A DNA stretch of 64,000 nt. Source: JAAYRQ01 sp035647815. GTDB lineage: Bacteria > Bacillota > Syntrophomonadia > Syntrophomonadales > Syntrophomonadaceae. Positions within the stretch are counted from its first letter, which is position 1. The number at the start of each line of letters is the position of its first letter. The position numbers and the translations under genes were made by a program. This document shows positions 7,048-15,336 of the stretch, in pieces. The notes below the pieces were generated by a model. The model was not told the DNA's origin. It ran no database searches and saw only the letters and a program-made list of their open reading frames with translations. Where the stretch lies: contig DASRMR010000008.1 of the NCBI GenBank assembly GCA_035647815.1, positions 62,001-126,000 of the forward strand. Direction: 5' to 3'.

Positions 7048-8623
7048 TTTTCCATCTGACTCCTTCCATGGTATCTTCTAAAATTATACCTTTTTCTTTT
7101 AGACTGTCCCTTATATAATCAGCATTAGTAAAATCTTTTTGTTCTTTAAAAACATTTCTAAGATTTATTAGCCAAGTAATTAATTCATCCATCTGTGGCT
7201 CTTCTTCATACTTTACCCTGCTAGCTTGTGCAGTATCTTCTATTATAATATTTTGCTCATTTAGAAAATCTCTTATTTCATCTGCTCTTACAAAATCCTT
7301 TTGCTTACGTAAGATTTGGCGAAGATCTAAAAACACCTCACAAATCTCATTTCCCATGACTAGTGTATCTTCTTCTAGCATAAAAATACCTAAAACATCG
7401 CCTAATTCTTTAAGTATTTTAACCCCATATTTAACTGTTGTTTGAGCAACAATATCATTATGATCTGCATCGGCAATATAGGTGTTTAGGGTATGAGATA
7501 TCTCAAAGATATGACTAATAGCTTTGGCAGTATTAAAATCATCATCCATAGCTTTTAAAAAGTCATTTTGATAACCGTCAACTAATATGCTTACCTTATT
7601 ATCTATTATTTCACTATCTAACTTCAAGTCTTTATCATCTATAATTTCCTCAGCTAATGTTATGGTAGTTTTTAGACGACCTAAAGCTTTGCGAGCCTCA
7701 TCTAATTTACTATCATCAAAATCTAGAGGACTACGATAATGGGTAGCAACTAAATAAAAACGCACTACATCAGCTGGATATTTAGCTAAAATATCTCGGA
7801 GGACAAAGAAATTCCCTAATGATTTGGACATTTTCTCATTGTTTATTGTAATAAAACCATTATGCATCCAATATTTCACGAAAGTCTTTCCTGTTAAAGC
7901 TTCAGCTTGAGCTATCTCGTTTTCGTGATGAGGGAAAATAAGGTCACTGCCCCCACCATGTATATCTATAGTATCACCCAAATATTTAGTAGACATAACC
8001 GAACATTCAATATGCCAGCCAGGTCTACCTTTACTCCATGGGCTTTCCCAAGCAGGTTCTCCTGGTTTAGCAAGTTTCCATAGAGCAAAGTCTACTGGTT
8101 CTTCTTTACGTTCATCTACTTCTACCCTGGCACCTGCCCGTAGGTCTTCTAAGCTATGACCAGACAGTTTGCCATAATCTTTAAAGTTTTTGACCCTAAA
8201 ATAAACATCACCATCGACTTCATAAGCATATTCTTTTTCTATCAACTGGCTAATAGCTTCGATTATATCCGGAATATGCTGACTAACTCTAGGATGAACA
8301 TCAGCTCTACGTATCCCTAGAGCATCTGCATCCTTGAAATATTCCTCAATATAATGTGATGCTAGAGTTAATGAATCTGCATTTTCTTCTTGTGCGCGTT
8401 GAATTATTTTATCGTCTACATCCGTAAAGTTCTGAATATAGTTTACTTCGAAGTTACGGTACTCTAGATAGCGCCTAACAGTATCAAATACTACTAAAGG
8501 TCGGGCATTGCCTAAATGAATATAGTTATAAGTTGTAGGTCCGCAAACATATATATTTACCTTATGCGGATCTAGTGGTATCAGAGTCTCCTTTTTTCGA
8601 GTCTCGGTATTGTATATTTTCAT
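7034..8623 (-). CDS. cysS: Cysteinyl-tRNA synthetase with duplicated C-terminal module
   Basis: This class I synthetase charges tRNA-Cys. It has CGPTTYNYIHLGNARP (HIGH motif, residues 27-42) and EKMSKSLGNF (KMSKS, 263-272). Zinc ligands are visible at C27, C207 and around the FPHHENE block at 230. The product is 529 residues, about 60 longer than usual. The extra length is a second copy of the C-terminal module: 433-471 (LDLRQILRKQKDFVRADEIR...) resembles 487-525 (LRNVFKEQKDFTNADYIR...), with about 20 of 38 residues identical. It overlaps cysE by 62 bases and mrnC by 14, so all three are co-translated. Confidence 0.96.
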   Translation of the reverse strand: MKIYNTETRKKETLIPLDPHKVNIYVCGPTTYNYIHLGNARPLVVFDTVRRYLEYRNFEVNYIQNFTDVDDKIIQRAQEENADSLTLASHYIEEYFKDADALGIRRADVHPRVSQHIPDIIEAISQLIEKEYAYEVDGDVYFRVKNFKDYGKLSGHSLEDLRAGARVEVDERKEEPVDFALWKLAKPGEPAWESPWSKGRPGWHIECSVMSTKYLGDTIDIHGGGSDLIFPHHENEIAQAEALTGKTFVKYWMHNGFITINNEKMSKSLGNFFVLRDILAKYPADVVRFYLVATHYRSPLDFDDSKLDEARKALGRLKTTITLAEEIIDDKDLKLDSEIIDNKVSILVDGYQNDFLKAMDDDFNTAKAISHIFEISHTLNTYIADADHNDIVAQTTVKYGVKILKELGDVLGIFMLEEDTLVMGNEICEVFLDLRQILRKQKDFVRADEIRDFLNEQNIIIEDTAQASRVKYEEEPQMDELITWLINLRNVFKEQKDFTNADYIRDSLKEKGIILEDTMEGVRWKIAQA

Positions 8624-9284
8624 TCGGAATTATCTCCCTTTCATATTGTTCTAATCTTTTTTCTAAATCTGTTATCTTGTTTTGCAGGGCAACTAATGTA
8701 TCTGCAATAGGGTCTGGTAACATATGATGTTCTAAATCAACCTCTATTTTACTATTTTCTACCTTAGCTCCATCTTGAATAACTATGCGGCCTGGTACTC
8801 CGACAACAGTACAGCTAGGTGGAACACTATTAAGAACTACCGAACCAGCACCAATTTTTACATTATCCCCTACAGAGAAAGAACCTAATACTTTAGCACC
8901 TGCACTTATTGTAACATTATTACCTATAGTTGGATGACGTTTACCCTTTTCCTTACCTGTACCACCTAAAGTAACACCTTGATATAATGTAACATTATCA
9001 CCTATCTCAGCCGTTTCACCTATTACTATCCCACTTCCGTGATCAATGAAAAGAGCTTTACCAATAGTAGCCCCAGGATGAATCTCTATACCAGTTAAGA
9101 ACCTGTTTATATGTGAAATAAACCTAGCTAATAAAAACCATTTATGCTGATAAAGAAAATGGGCAATACGATGGTGTAATATAGCATGAAATCCAGGATA
9201 GCATAATAAAACCTCAATCACACTACGAGCTGCCGGATCTCGGTCAAAGACTACTTGTATTTCCCTTTTTAGTCCTTTAAACAT
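8562..9284 (-). CDS. cysE: Serine O-acetyltransferase
   Basis: CysE makes O-acetylserine from serine and acetyl-CoA, the first step of cysteine synthesis. The N-terminal helical region (DPAARSVIEVLLCYPGFHAI, then HHRIAHFLY) precedes the left-handed beta-helix hexapeptide domain (IHPGATIGKALFIDHGSGIV, then GVTLGGTGKEKGKRHPTIG and GAGSVVLNSVPPSCTVVGVP). A charged C-terminal tail of about 60 residues continues past the helix and overlaps cysS by 62 bases. The ATG at 9284 follows CGGGAGGG. It is the first gene under the T-box at 9337-9567. Confidence 0.95.
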   Translation of the reverse strand: MFKGLKREIQVVFDRDPAARSVIEVLLCYPGFHAILHHRIAHFLYQHKWFLLARFISHINRFLTGIEIHPGATIGKALFIDHGSGIVIGETAEIGDNVTLYQGVTLGGTGKEKGKRHPTIGNNVTISAGAKVLGSFSVGDNVKIGAGSVVLNSVPPSCTVVGVPGRIVIQDGAKVENSKIEVDLEHHMLPDPIADTLVALQNKITDLEKRLEQYEREIIPNENIQYRDSKKGDSDTTRSA

Positions 9285-9336
9285 GTTTTACCCTCCCGCT
9301 TTTAGAAATATTTACTGATTAATTTAAAAACAAAAA

Positions 9337-9567
9337 AGCCTTTCATCTCATTTTAGAGACGAAAGGCTGTACTTCCGTGGTTCCACTCTTATTAGGTATA
9401 AACCTACTCAATTAGATAACGGCTATTTCCGTACATACCTACTTAGTTTCGGTATGTCTGCTCCTAGGCGCAATTTCAAATATCTTCATACTATGGCAAA
9501 GCTCTCAGCCGGTGACTCCGCCTCTCTGGTAGCGATAGATATTCTACTTATCCTATTCATAGCATTT
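9337..9567 (-). promoter_or_regulatory. T-box riboswitch, probably cysteine-specific
   Basis: The cysE leader has the T-box sequence TGGAACCACGG (9375-9385) followed by a terminator hairpin (9337-9368, AGCCTTTCGTCTC pairing with GAGATGAAAGGCT, then T6). Upstream is a Stem I structure: TAGG/CCTA at the base, AGTA and GAA strands of a loop E motif, the AATATCT/AGATATT stem, and AGAGAG and GCTGAGAG distal elements. The specifier loop strand reads TGAAATTGCG, placing a TGC (Cys) codon after GAA. Uncharged tRNA-Cys should stabilise the antiterminator and switch on cysE-cysS-mrnC. The specifier assignment is by eye. Confidence 0.92.
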
Positions 9568-9585
9568 GTTTTTTATATTACTTAG

Positions 9586-9614
9586 ATTATATGTGGGAGT
9601 TTTTATATTGTCAA
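9586..9614 (-). promoter_or_regulatory. Consensus promoter of cysE-cysS
   Basis: On the minus strand TTGACA (9609-9614), a 17-base spacer and TATAAT (9586-9591) match SigA consensus exactly at both hexamers. It sits just before the T-box Stem I, which fits constitutive initiation with control by attenuation. Confidence 0.9.
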
Positions 9615-9859
9615 CAAGATAAGATTTCTATTTTTAGTAAAATAAGAAACCACCCTACATTATTTTGATTTAAGTATATGACGCTAGCGGATATACTCTT
9701 TCTAACCGTTCGGGGCCGGTCTTCATTTTATGCTAGGCGATATAATAGCAATAATAGTTATTTTTTAGTTATTTGATGTCTGATTGCTTTCTGTATCGCC
9801 TTTTCCCCCTCACTCTTTAGAAAGGTACACTCTCCAGCTTTTACATCTCACGCCCGCGT
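9615..9859. other. Non-coding interval between gltX and the cysE promoter, with dyad repeats
   Basis: No supported gene is present in these 245 bases. Two inverted repeats stand out. One is a compact dyad at 9674-9696 (GTATATGACGCTAGCGGATA then TAC). The other is an outer pair, AGGCGATA (9734-9741) with TATCGCCT (9795-9802), which encloses a second pair AGCAAT/ATTGCT. One of these may act as the gltX terminator, but the T-run is weak. No T-box or other riboswitch is recognisable for gltX. Confidence 0.5.
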
Positions 9860-11305
9860 CTAACTCACTTTTGCAATAGACTCATTGATTCTTCTTACGA
9901 CTTCTTCTTTACCCCAAATAGTAAGTAGTACCGGCAAATCTGGCCCGTGTACTTGTCCACTACTAGCACATCTTATTGGCATAAAAACTTGTTTGGGTTT
10001 TAATTCATTCGCCTTCATTAGATCTTTAAGATATTTTTTAACATCTTCCGGCTCATTGAAGTCTGGACAATTATCTACAAATAGCTTTAAAACTTCTATA
10101 ACTTCAGGTTTTTGCAAAACTTCTAAAGCTTTATCTTCATACTGAATATCTGTGAAAAAGACTGCTACATGTTCACTTATATCTTTTAGGCAAACTAAGT
10201 ACTCCCTAGTCACCTCAATTAATAAGCTTAATTTATATTCACTAAGTCCTTTAAGGTCATTTACATAAATAGAATCATCCATGTAAGGTCTGAGCATTTC
10301 TGTTAATTCCTCAACACTAAGTTTCTTTATGTACTGTTGGTTAGTCCAGTTTAATTTATCCATATCAAATACTGCTGGACTTTTAGATACCCTTTTTAGG
10401 GAAAATCTTTCTATTATCTCTGAGGGTGATAATATTTCCTCTTCACCTTCGGGTGACCAGCCTAGCAGAGCTAAATAATTGAATAAAGCTTCAGGTAAAT
10501 AACCCATTTCACGATATTGGATAATCGAAGTAGCACCATGCCTTTTACTCATCTTTTGTCTATCAGTACCTAGAATTAGTGATATATGGGCAAATTCTGG
10601 TCTTTTTAGATTTAAGGCATCATAGATAAGGAGTTGTCCTGGAGTATTAGATAGATGTTCTTCCGCCCTTATCACATGGGTAATACCCATTAAAACATCA
10701 TCGATTACAACGGCATAATTATAAGTAGGGATTCCATCGGATTTTACAATTATAAAATCCCCCATATTACTACTTTCAAAAGTTACTTGGCCTCGTACCA
10801 GATCATTTACTACTAAAACTTTATTATCTGGCACTTTAAATCTAATAGCTGGTTTTTGACCAGCATCTTTTTTTGCTTGTCTTTCCTCAAGGCTTAAATA
10901 TCGACATTTACCTTGATATCTAACCATTTCATTTTTAGCTAATAATTCTTGCCTTTCAGCTTCTAATTCTTCAGCTGTGCAAAAACATTCATAAGCCTGG
11001 TCGGAATCTAAAAGTTTTTCTAGATATTTATTATATATTTCTAAGCGTTCAGTCTGTCGATATGGACCATTATCGCCACCAGCACCGACACCTTCTGTCC
11101 AGTCAATTCCCATCCATCTGAGAGAATCGATTATTTCTTCTTCGTATTTTCGATCTGATCTTTCAATATCCGTATCTTCTATACGTAAAACCAATTCCCC
11201 ACCAGTATTCAGGGCTTCTAAATAGTTAAATAATGCTGAACGAGCCCCACCTATATGAAGTGGTCCAGTCGGACTTGGTGCAAATCTTACTTTGACTTTA
11301 CTCAA
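9860..11305 (-). CDS. gltX: Glutamyl-tRNA synthetase
   Basis: This class I synthetase charges tRNA-Glu, and in many Firmicutes also tRNA-Gln before amidation. It has RFAPSPTGPLHIGGARSALF (HIGH-type motif at the N-terminus) and DRQKMSKRHGATS (KMSKR). The length of 481 residues is normal for the discriminating or non-discriminating bacterial type. The start is TTG at 11305 behind GGGAGGGG. It is flanked by the DUF1002 gene upstream and the cysE-cysS leader downstream, a common cluster (gltX-cysE-cysS). Confidence 0.96.
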   Translation of the reverse strand: MSKVKVRFAPSPTGPLHIGGARSALFNYLEALNTGGELVLRIEDTDIERSDRKYEEEIIDSLRWMGIDWTEGVGAGGDNGPYRQTERLEIYNKYLEKLLDSDQAYECFCTAEELEAERQELLAKNEMVRYQGKCRYLSLEERQAKKDAGQKPAIRFKVPDNKVLVVNDLVRGQVTFESSNMGDFIIVKSDGIPTYNYAVVIDDVLMGITHVIRAEEHLSNTPGQLLIYDALNLKRPEFAHISLILGTDRQKMSKRHGATSIIQYREMGYLPEALFNYLALLGWSPEGEEEILSPSEIIERFSLKRVSKSPAVFDMDKLNWTNQQYIKKLSVEELTEMLRPYMDDSIYVNDLKGLSEYKLSLLIEVTREYLVCLKDISEHVAVFFTDIQYEDKALEVLQKPEVIEVLKLFVDNCPDFNEPEDVKKYLKDLMKANELKPKQVFMPIRCASSGQVHGPDLPVLLTIWGKEEVVRRINESIAKVS

Positions 11306-11372
11306 TTAAAATTCCCCTCCCTTAAATCCTTGAAAATTATATCATTTAATATAACAAGTTACCATTACATCA

Positions 11373-12275
11373 TCAACCGAACATATTGCGTAATTCTGCT
11401 ATCATGTTTTTAAAGAAATCGATAATCTTTTCTATCACACTTAAAGATTTATTAGCCACACCTTTAATTTCAGCTAGGCTACGGGAAATATTGTTTAATT
11501 GTTCATCGATTTTCCCCGTATCTAATTTTATGTTTTGATATTTTTGCATCAGTAGCATTATTCGGTCTATTTCTGCAGAAGTAAGCTCTATATTATAATG
11601 ATTGCTTATTTCAATAATAATCGGCTTAATTTGCTCTGGACTAGTAACATCTCTATCTATTATTTGTCTTTTAATATCATGAATCATGTTTTCAGCACTA
11701 CTTTGGCCGTACTTATCACTTAATTTATAAGTTTCGGATAATTCTTGATAAGCAGTTTTTTTAGCATTTTCATCTAATTCTTTACCAGTAGCAGTTTCAA
11801 ATGCTTTAATAATACCGGTTAAGGCAGCCGTTCCCGATACTTCGAAAGGTGCTATTACTAATAGGCGAGCATCTTCAACTCCGGCTGTTGTCAGTGCATT
11901 AGCGTACATAAAAGGAGTTATAGCAGTTATTTTCTCTGTTTCTATGTCTAAGCCTGCAGTTCCATTTAACAACTCACAATAAGAAGAAGAAATAGCTTTT
12001 GTACCTATTAGTTTATCATCTATTTTACCTTCCAGATATTTTCTTTCCTCAGCATTCGAAACCGTAATAATACGGACATTTTTGTTATTTTTCCATTTAT
12101 CAAATGTTTTCATCACTTCTTGTTTTTGCTTTTCAGTCAAATCTTCTCCGAGTGTTATAACTACTTTAGAAGTTTTTTCACTTAATACTGGACTTGTATT
12201 TTCCACTTGATAAAAAATAAGCCCTACTAGAAATAATATAATTACTAGATTAATAGCCAAAAATCTTTTTTGCAT
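11373..12275 (-). CDS. DUF1002 family secreted/membrane-anchored protein (YpuA-like)
   Basis: The function is unknown. The 300-residue protein has one N-terminal hydrophobic segment (LAINLVIILFLVGLIFY) that acts as a signal or anchor, so most of it should lie outside the membrane. The body matches the DUF1002 pattern as I know it: KVVITLGEDLTEKQKQEV, IGTKAISSSYCELLNG and VSGTAALTGIIKAFETATGK. The tail (IDEQLNNISRSLAEIKGVAN) looks like a coiled coil ending in an amphipathic helix. The ATG at 12275 follows AGGGGTG. Family members are common in Firmicutes, and operon context suggests no role. Confidence 0.85.
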   Translation of the reverse strand: MQKRFLAINLVIILFLVGLIFYQVENTSPVLSEKTSKVVITLGEDLTEKQKQEVMKTFDKWKNNKNVRIITVSNAEERKYLEGKIDDKLIGTKAISSSYCELLNGTAGLDIETEKITAITPFMYANALTTAGVEDARLLVIAPFEVSGTAALTGIIKAFETATGKELDENAKKTAYQELSETYKLSDKYGQSSAENMIHDIKRQIIDRDVTSPEQIKPIIIEISNHYNIELTSAEIDRIMLLMQKYQNIKLDTGKIDEQLNNISRSLAEIKGVANKSLSVIEKIIDFFKNMIAELRNMFG

Positions 12276-12350
12276 ATTAAAAACACCCCTACGATTTTCG
12301 ACTAGTTTCTCTCATAATGTAGCTAAATATTAAGTTTCTTTTAAATTAGT

Positions 12351-12830
12351 TTAAATGTTTTTATTAACAATCAAAACGATAGCTTGGGCAGAAATACCTT
12401 CAGCCCGACCTTCAAAACCTAGTTTTTCCGTGGTGGTAGCTTTAACATTAACTTGCTTGATCCCAATATCTAGTGCTGAGGCAATCTCGGCGCACATACT
12501 AGGTAAATATGAGGCCAATTTGGGTTCCTCTGCAATAATAGTACTATCAATATTAAGTATTGAATAGCCACTATCAATCAGCTTTTTGCTGACTTGGGAT
12601 AATAAAAACATGCTATTAACATCTTTATATTCTAGGTCATTATCTGGAAAATGCACTCCAATATCGCCTAAAGCTGCCGCACCTAAAAGAGCATCACATA
12701 TAGCATGTATTAAAACATCAGCATCTGAATGTCCTAATAAACCGAGATGATATGGTATATGTATTCCACCTAAGATTAATTTACGTCCCTCACTAAAGCG
12801 GTGTACATCGTACCCAATTCCTACCCGCAA
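12351..12830 (-). CDS. ispF: 2-C-methyl-D-erythritol 2,4-cyclodiphosphate synthase
   Basis: IspF cyclises CDP-ME 2-phosphate to MEcPP in the MEP isoprenoid pathway. The 159 residues include the metal-binding GYDVHRF (D and H ligands), LGHSDADVLIHAICDALLGA, GDIGVHFPD and the C-terminal VKATTTEKLGFEGRAEGISA. The start is TTG at 12830 with GGGGAGG six bases upstream. It follows ispD by 17 bases, so the two act in one operon, as in many bacteria. Confidence 0.97.
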   Translation of the reverse strand: MRVGIGYDVHRFSEGRKLILGGIHIPYHLGLLGHSDADVLIHAICDALLGAAALGDIGVHFPDNDLEYKDVNSMFLLSQVSKKLIDSGYSILNIDSTIIAEEPKLASYLPSMCAEIASALDIGIKQVNVKATTTEKLGFEGRAEGISAQAIVLIVNKNI

Positions 12831-12847
12831 TAATTTCCTCCCCTTTT

Positions 12848-13555
12848 TTATCTTAATTCACTGTTTTTGGCTAACATTAATTGCTCTGCAAATATTATAT
12901 CTTCTGGATTAGTTATTTTTATGTTAGTCGAATCACCGATTACCAGCTTAACTTTACCCACATATTTTTCGTATATTGAGGCATCATCAGTACCTTTAAA
13001 ATTATCTTCTGTAGCTAAATGGTAAGCTTTTACAAGTTCTTGATAATTAAATATCTGGGGTGTTTGAATCGTTACAATATGAGACCTATCTAAAGTTTCT
13101 TTTATAAAATTATTATTATCTATAATTTTTAAGGTTTCTTTTGCTAGGACACCTGGTATTGCTGCACCATGCTCTCGCGCCTCATCATAAATCTTCATAA
13201 CTAGTTTAGACTCTAAAAGTGGCCGAGCACCATCGTGAACGGCCACCAAGTTAGTTCTACTATCTAGGTTTTCTAGACCTTTCCTAACTGATTCCTGTCT
13301 TTCTTTACCTCCTGGTATTAGCTTAGTTACTTTGGCAAATTCATATTTATCTATAATGTTTTTTTGACAATAATCAATTTCATCTAGGTGGGCAACTACT
13401 ATAATTTCATCGACCACCTCGATTTCATTAAAAACCTTCAATGAGTGGTATAAAACTGGCTTTCCAGCTAATAACATATATTGTTTGTTAATATCGCTTT
13501 TCATCCGGCTACCTAGCCCAGCTGCTGCTATTATAACTCGCAGCTTATTACCCAT
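12848..13555 (-). CDS. ispD: 2-C-methyl-D-erythritol 4-phosphate cytidylyltransferase
   Basis: IspD couples CTP with MEP to form CDP-ME in the MEP pathway. The nucleotide-binding N-terminus reads IIAAAGLGSRMKSDINKQYM, with VHDGARPLL in the middle and GTDDASIYEKY near the C-terminus, all family landmarks. Length (235) is normal. The ATG at 13555 follows GAGAGGTGG and overlaps the upstream PIN/TRAM gene by 8 bases, giving the conserved yacL-ispD-ispF order. Confidence 0.97.
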   Translation of the reverse strand: MGNKLRVIIAAAGLGSRMKSDINKQYMLLAGKPVLYHSLKVFNEIEVVDEIIVVAHLDEIDYCQKNIIDKYEFAKVTKLIPGGKERQESVRKGLENLDSRTNLVAVHDGARPLLESKLVMKIYDEAREHGAAIPGVLAKETLKIIDNNNFIKETLDRSHIVTIQTPQIFNYQELVKAYHLATEDNFKGTDDASIYEKYVGKVKLVIGDSTNIKITNPEDIIFAEQLMLAKNSELR

Positions 13556-14651
13556 ATACTTCCACCTCTCGCATGTTATGCAATATATTATCTATTCCAG
13601 AATTACAATCTCCCTTTATTTTGCGAGTAAATATCATACGTCCAGCTGCAGTTTGGAAAACACTAGTTACTATTACCTCCAGATCATTCCCAATATCACC
13701 ATAAGCCTCTTCAACAACTACCATAGTACCATCTTCTAAGTATCCTACCCCTTGACCATCCTCTTTACCTTCTTTTATTATGTTAATATGCATCGTTTCA
13801 CCTGGATAGACAATAACTTTTACCGCATTTGTCAATTCATTGATGTTTAAAACATTAATACCTTGCAAATCAGCTACTTTGTTTAAATTATAATCATTAG
13901 TTATTATACTAGCAGCCATTTCCTTGCATAAACGCAAAAGTTTATTATCTACTTCCTTCTCATCAGCAATATCTTTATCAATTATATCAATTTTTATATC
14001 AGGATGCTTCTGCATTTTAGAAAGTAAATCTAAACCCCTACGCCCTTTATTTCTTCTTATAGTATCTGAAGAATCTGCAATGTGCTGTAATTCTTCGATT
14101 ACAAAATTAGGAACTAATAATTTACCATCGATGAACTTACTCAATGATACATCATAAATACGCCCATCGATTATGGCACTAGTATCAAGGACTTTGAAGT
14201 TATCCGGAACAGATGAATTAGGAGTTGCAACTTGTACTGACGGTAAAAGCTTGAAAAAGTCATAAGCACGACGACTTCCTATTTTAAGTCCTAAATACCC
14301 CATTGCTATGAATACTAAGATGGTTAGATAGCCGCCAATCCCACTTATTAAAGAAAGTGGGAAACTACTTAAAACACCTACAAGAACACCTACAAATAAA
14401 CCGGCACTTCCACCTAATAAAATCTCAATTGCGGTGGTATCTAGTAGCCAGTTAATGCTTTTTATTCCTTTTTTAGAAAGGCTAATAAGCCAACCAAAGC
14501 CAAAATAAAACATTACAGCCACACCTAAGCCGATTAATGATTGATAAGATAAATTAAGATTAACAAACATTTTAGAAACTGAAATCGCCCAAAAACCGAA
14601 TATAAGTGCAAACACTAATAGTGATTTAGAAATATTGATTTTTCTAAACAT
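13548..14651 (-). CDS. PIN/TRAM domain membrane protein (YacL-like)
   Basis: The 367-residue protein has four hydrophobic segments in its first 125 residues (for example KSLLVFALIFGFWAISVSKM and AGLFVGVLVGVLSSFPLSL). A cytoplasmic PIN nuclease-like domain follows (VLDTSAIIDGRIYDV, VPNFVIEELQHIAD, NKGRRGLDLL, ITNDYNLNKVA, containing the usual acidic residues), and then a C-terminal TRAM RNA-binding domain (GEDGQGVGYLEDGTMVVVEE region). B. subtilis YacL has the same layout. A role as a membrane-tethered ribonuclease is inferred from the domains. The start at 14651 follows GGAGGTGATATT. Confidence 0.9.
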   Translation of the reverse strand: MFRKINISKSLLVFALIFGFWAISVSKMFVNLNLSYQSLIGLGVAVMFYFGFGWLISLSKKGIKSINWLLDTTAIEILLGGSAGLFVGVLVGVLSSFPLSLISGIGGYLTILVFIAMGYLGLKIGSRRAYDFFKLLPSVQVATPNSSVPDNFKVLDTSAIIDGRIYDVSLSKFIDGKLLVPNFVIEELQHIADSSDTIRRNKGRRGLDLLSKMQKHPDIKIDIIDKDIADEKEVDNKLLRLCKEMAASIITNDYNLNKVADLQGINVLNINELTNAVKVIVYPGETMHINIIKEGKEDGQGVGYLEDGTMVVVEEAYGDIGNDLEVIVTSVFQTAAGRMIFTRKIKGDCNSGIDNILHNMREVEVYG

Positions 14652-14833
14652 AATATCACCTCCACTCTTATTCTTCTAATATATGTGGATATTTATACCA
14701 TCCAGCTCAAATATATTGTATTTTATAGTTTAAGTGGGACTAGCTTTCATAAAGGAAGGGCTGGGAAAGTAGGATTTTGTAAATATATAAGATATTTTGC
14801 CTTCTTTATTCTCCAAATATCTGGCATTCTAAA

Positions 14834-14863
14834 TTGACAAGCAGTAATTACACAAGTTATAAT
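14834..14863 (+). promoter_or_regulatory. Consensus promoter of the small plus-strand gene
   Basis: TTGACA (14834-14839), an 18-base spacer and TATAAT (14858-14863) lie 35 bases before the ATG at 14899. Both hexamers are perfect SigA matches, so strong vegetative expression of this small gene is expected unless it is repressed. Confidence 0.88.
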
Positions 14864-14898
14864 TTATAAAAATCACTAATGAAGGGGGCAAGTCTTTT

Positions 14899-15297
14899 AT
14901 GAAGGACTTGATTTGTGATGGTTTTCAAAATTCTGTTGATGATTTACTAATCCGCCACCATAGCATTTTAGATATTCTTTCTAAACTTTCGGAGTCTTCC
15001 TGTAGAGTAAATCGAGCTGTAACTAAATCAGTGACAGATTGCGGTTGCATGAAAATTCAAGCTGAAAAGATACAAGTACCTGAACATATCGATTCTTACG
15101 AAGATATGAAAGCTTTTTTAGATAACCATTTAAGAGGAGACCTATGTAGTAACTGTAATGACATTGTTACTAGTGAATTAGGTAAGCTATTATTCTATAC
15201 AGCAGCATTATGTAATGCTCTCGACATTAATTTATATGATGTGTTTTTAATGGAATATAAAAAAGCTAATACTTTAGGCGTTTTTAACATGACCTGA
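14899..15297 (+). CDS. Conserved small protein of unknown function, Cys-rich, MazG-like C-terminus
   Basis: The 132-residue product has two parts. Residues 1-55 form a helical segment (RHHSILDILSKLSESSCRVN) ending in a CGC motif (SVTDCGCMKI). The C-terminal part starts with a CSNC motif and continues EIGK-like as TSELGKLLFYTAALCNALDI then LYDVFLMEYKKANTLG, which resembles the acidic helices of MazG-type NTP pyrophosphatases. I associate it with Clostridia proteins labelled DUF1573 or MazG-like, without certainty. It is one of few plus-strand genes, with its own consensus promoter and a bidirectional terminator, so it is monocistronic. AAGGGGGC is the ribosome site. Confidence 0.8.
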   Translation: MKDLICDGFQNSVDDLLIRHHSILDILSKLSESSCRVNRAVTKSVTDCGCMKIQAEKIQVPEHIDSYEDMKAFLDNHLRGDLCSNCNDIVTSELGKLLFYTAALCNALDINLYDVFLMEYKKANTLGVFNMT

Positions 15298-15307
15298 GTA
15301 CTAACAT

Positions 15308-15336
15308 AAAAAAGCCGTCATATATACGGCTTTTTT
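15308..15336. terminator. Bidirectional terminator between the small gene and disA
   Basis: AAAAAAGCCGT - 7-base loop - ACGGCTTTTTT has A6/T6 flanks, so it works in both directions. It serves the convergent plus-strand gene ending at 15297 and disA, whose stop codon lies in the T-run. Confidence 0.9.
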
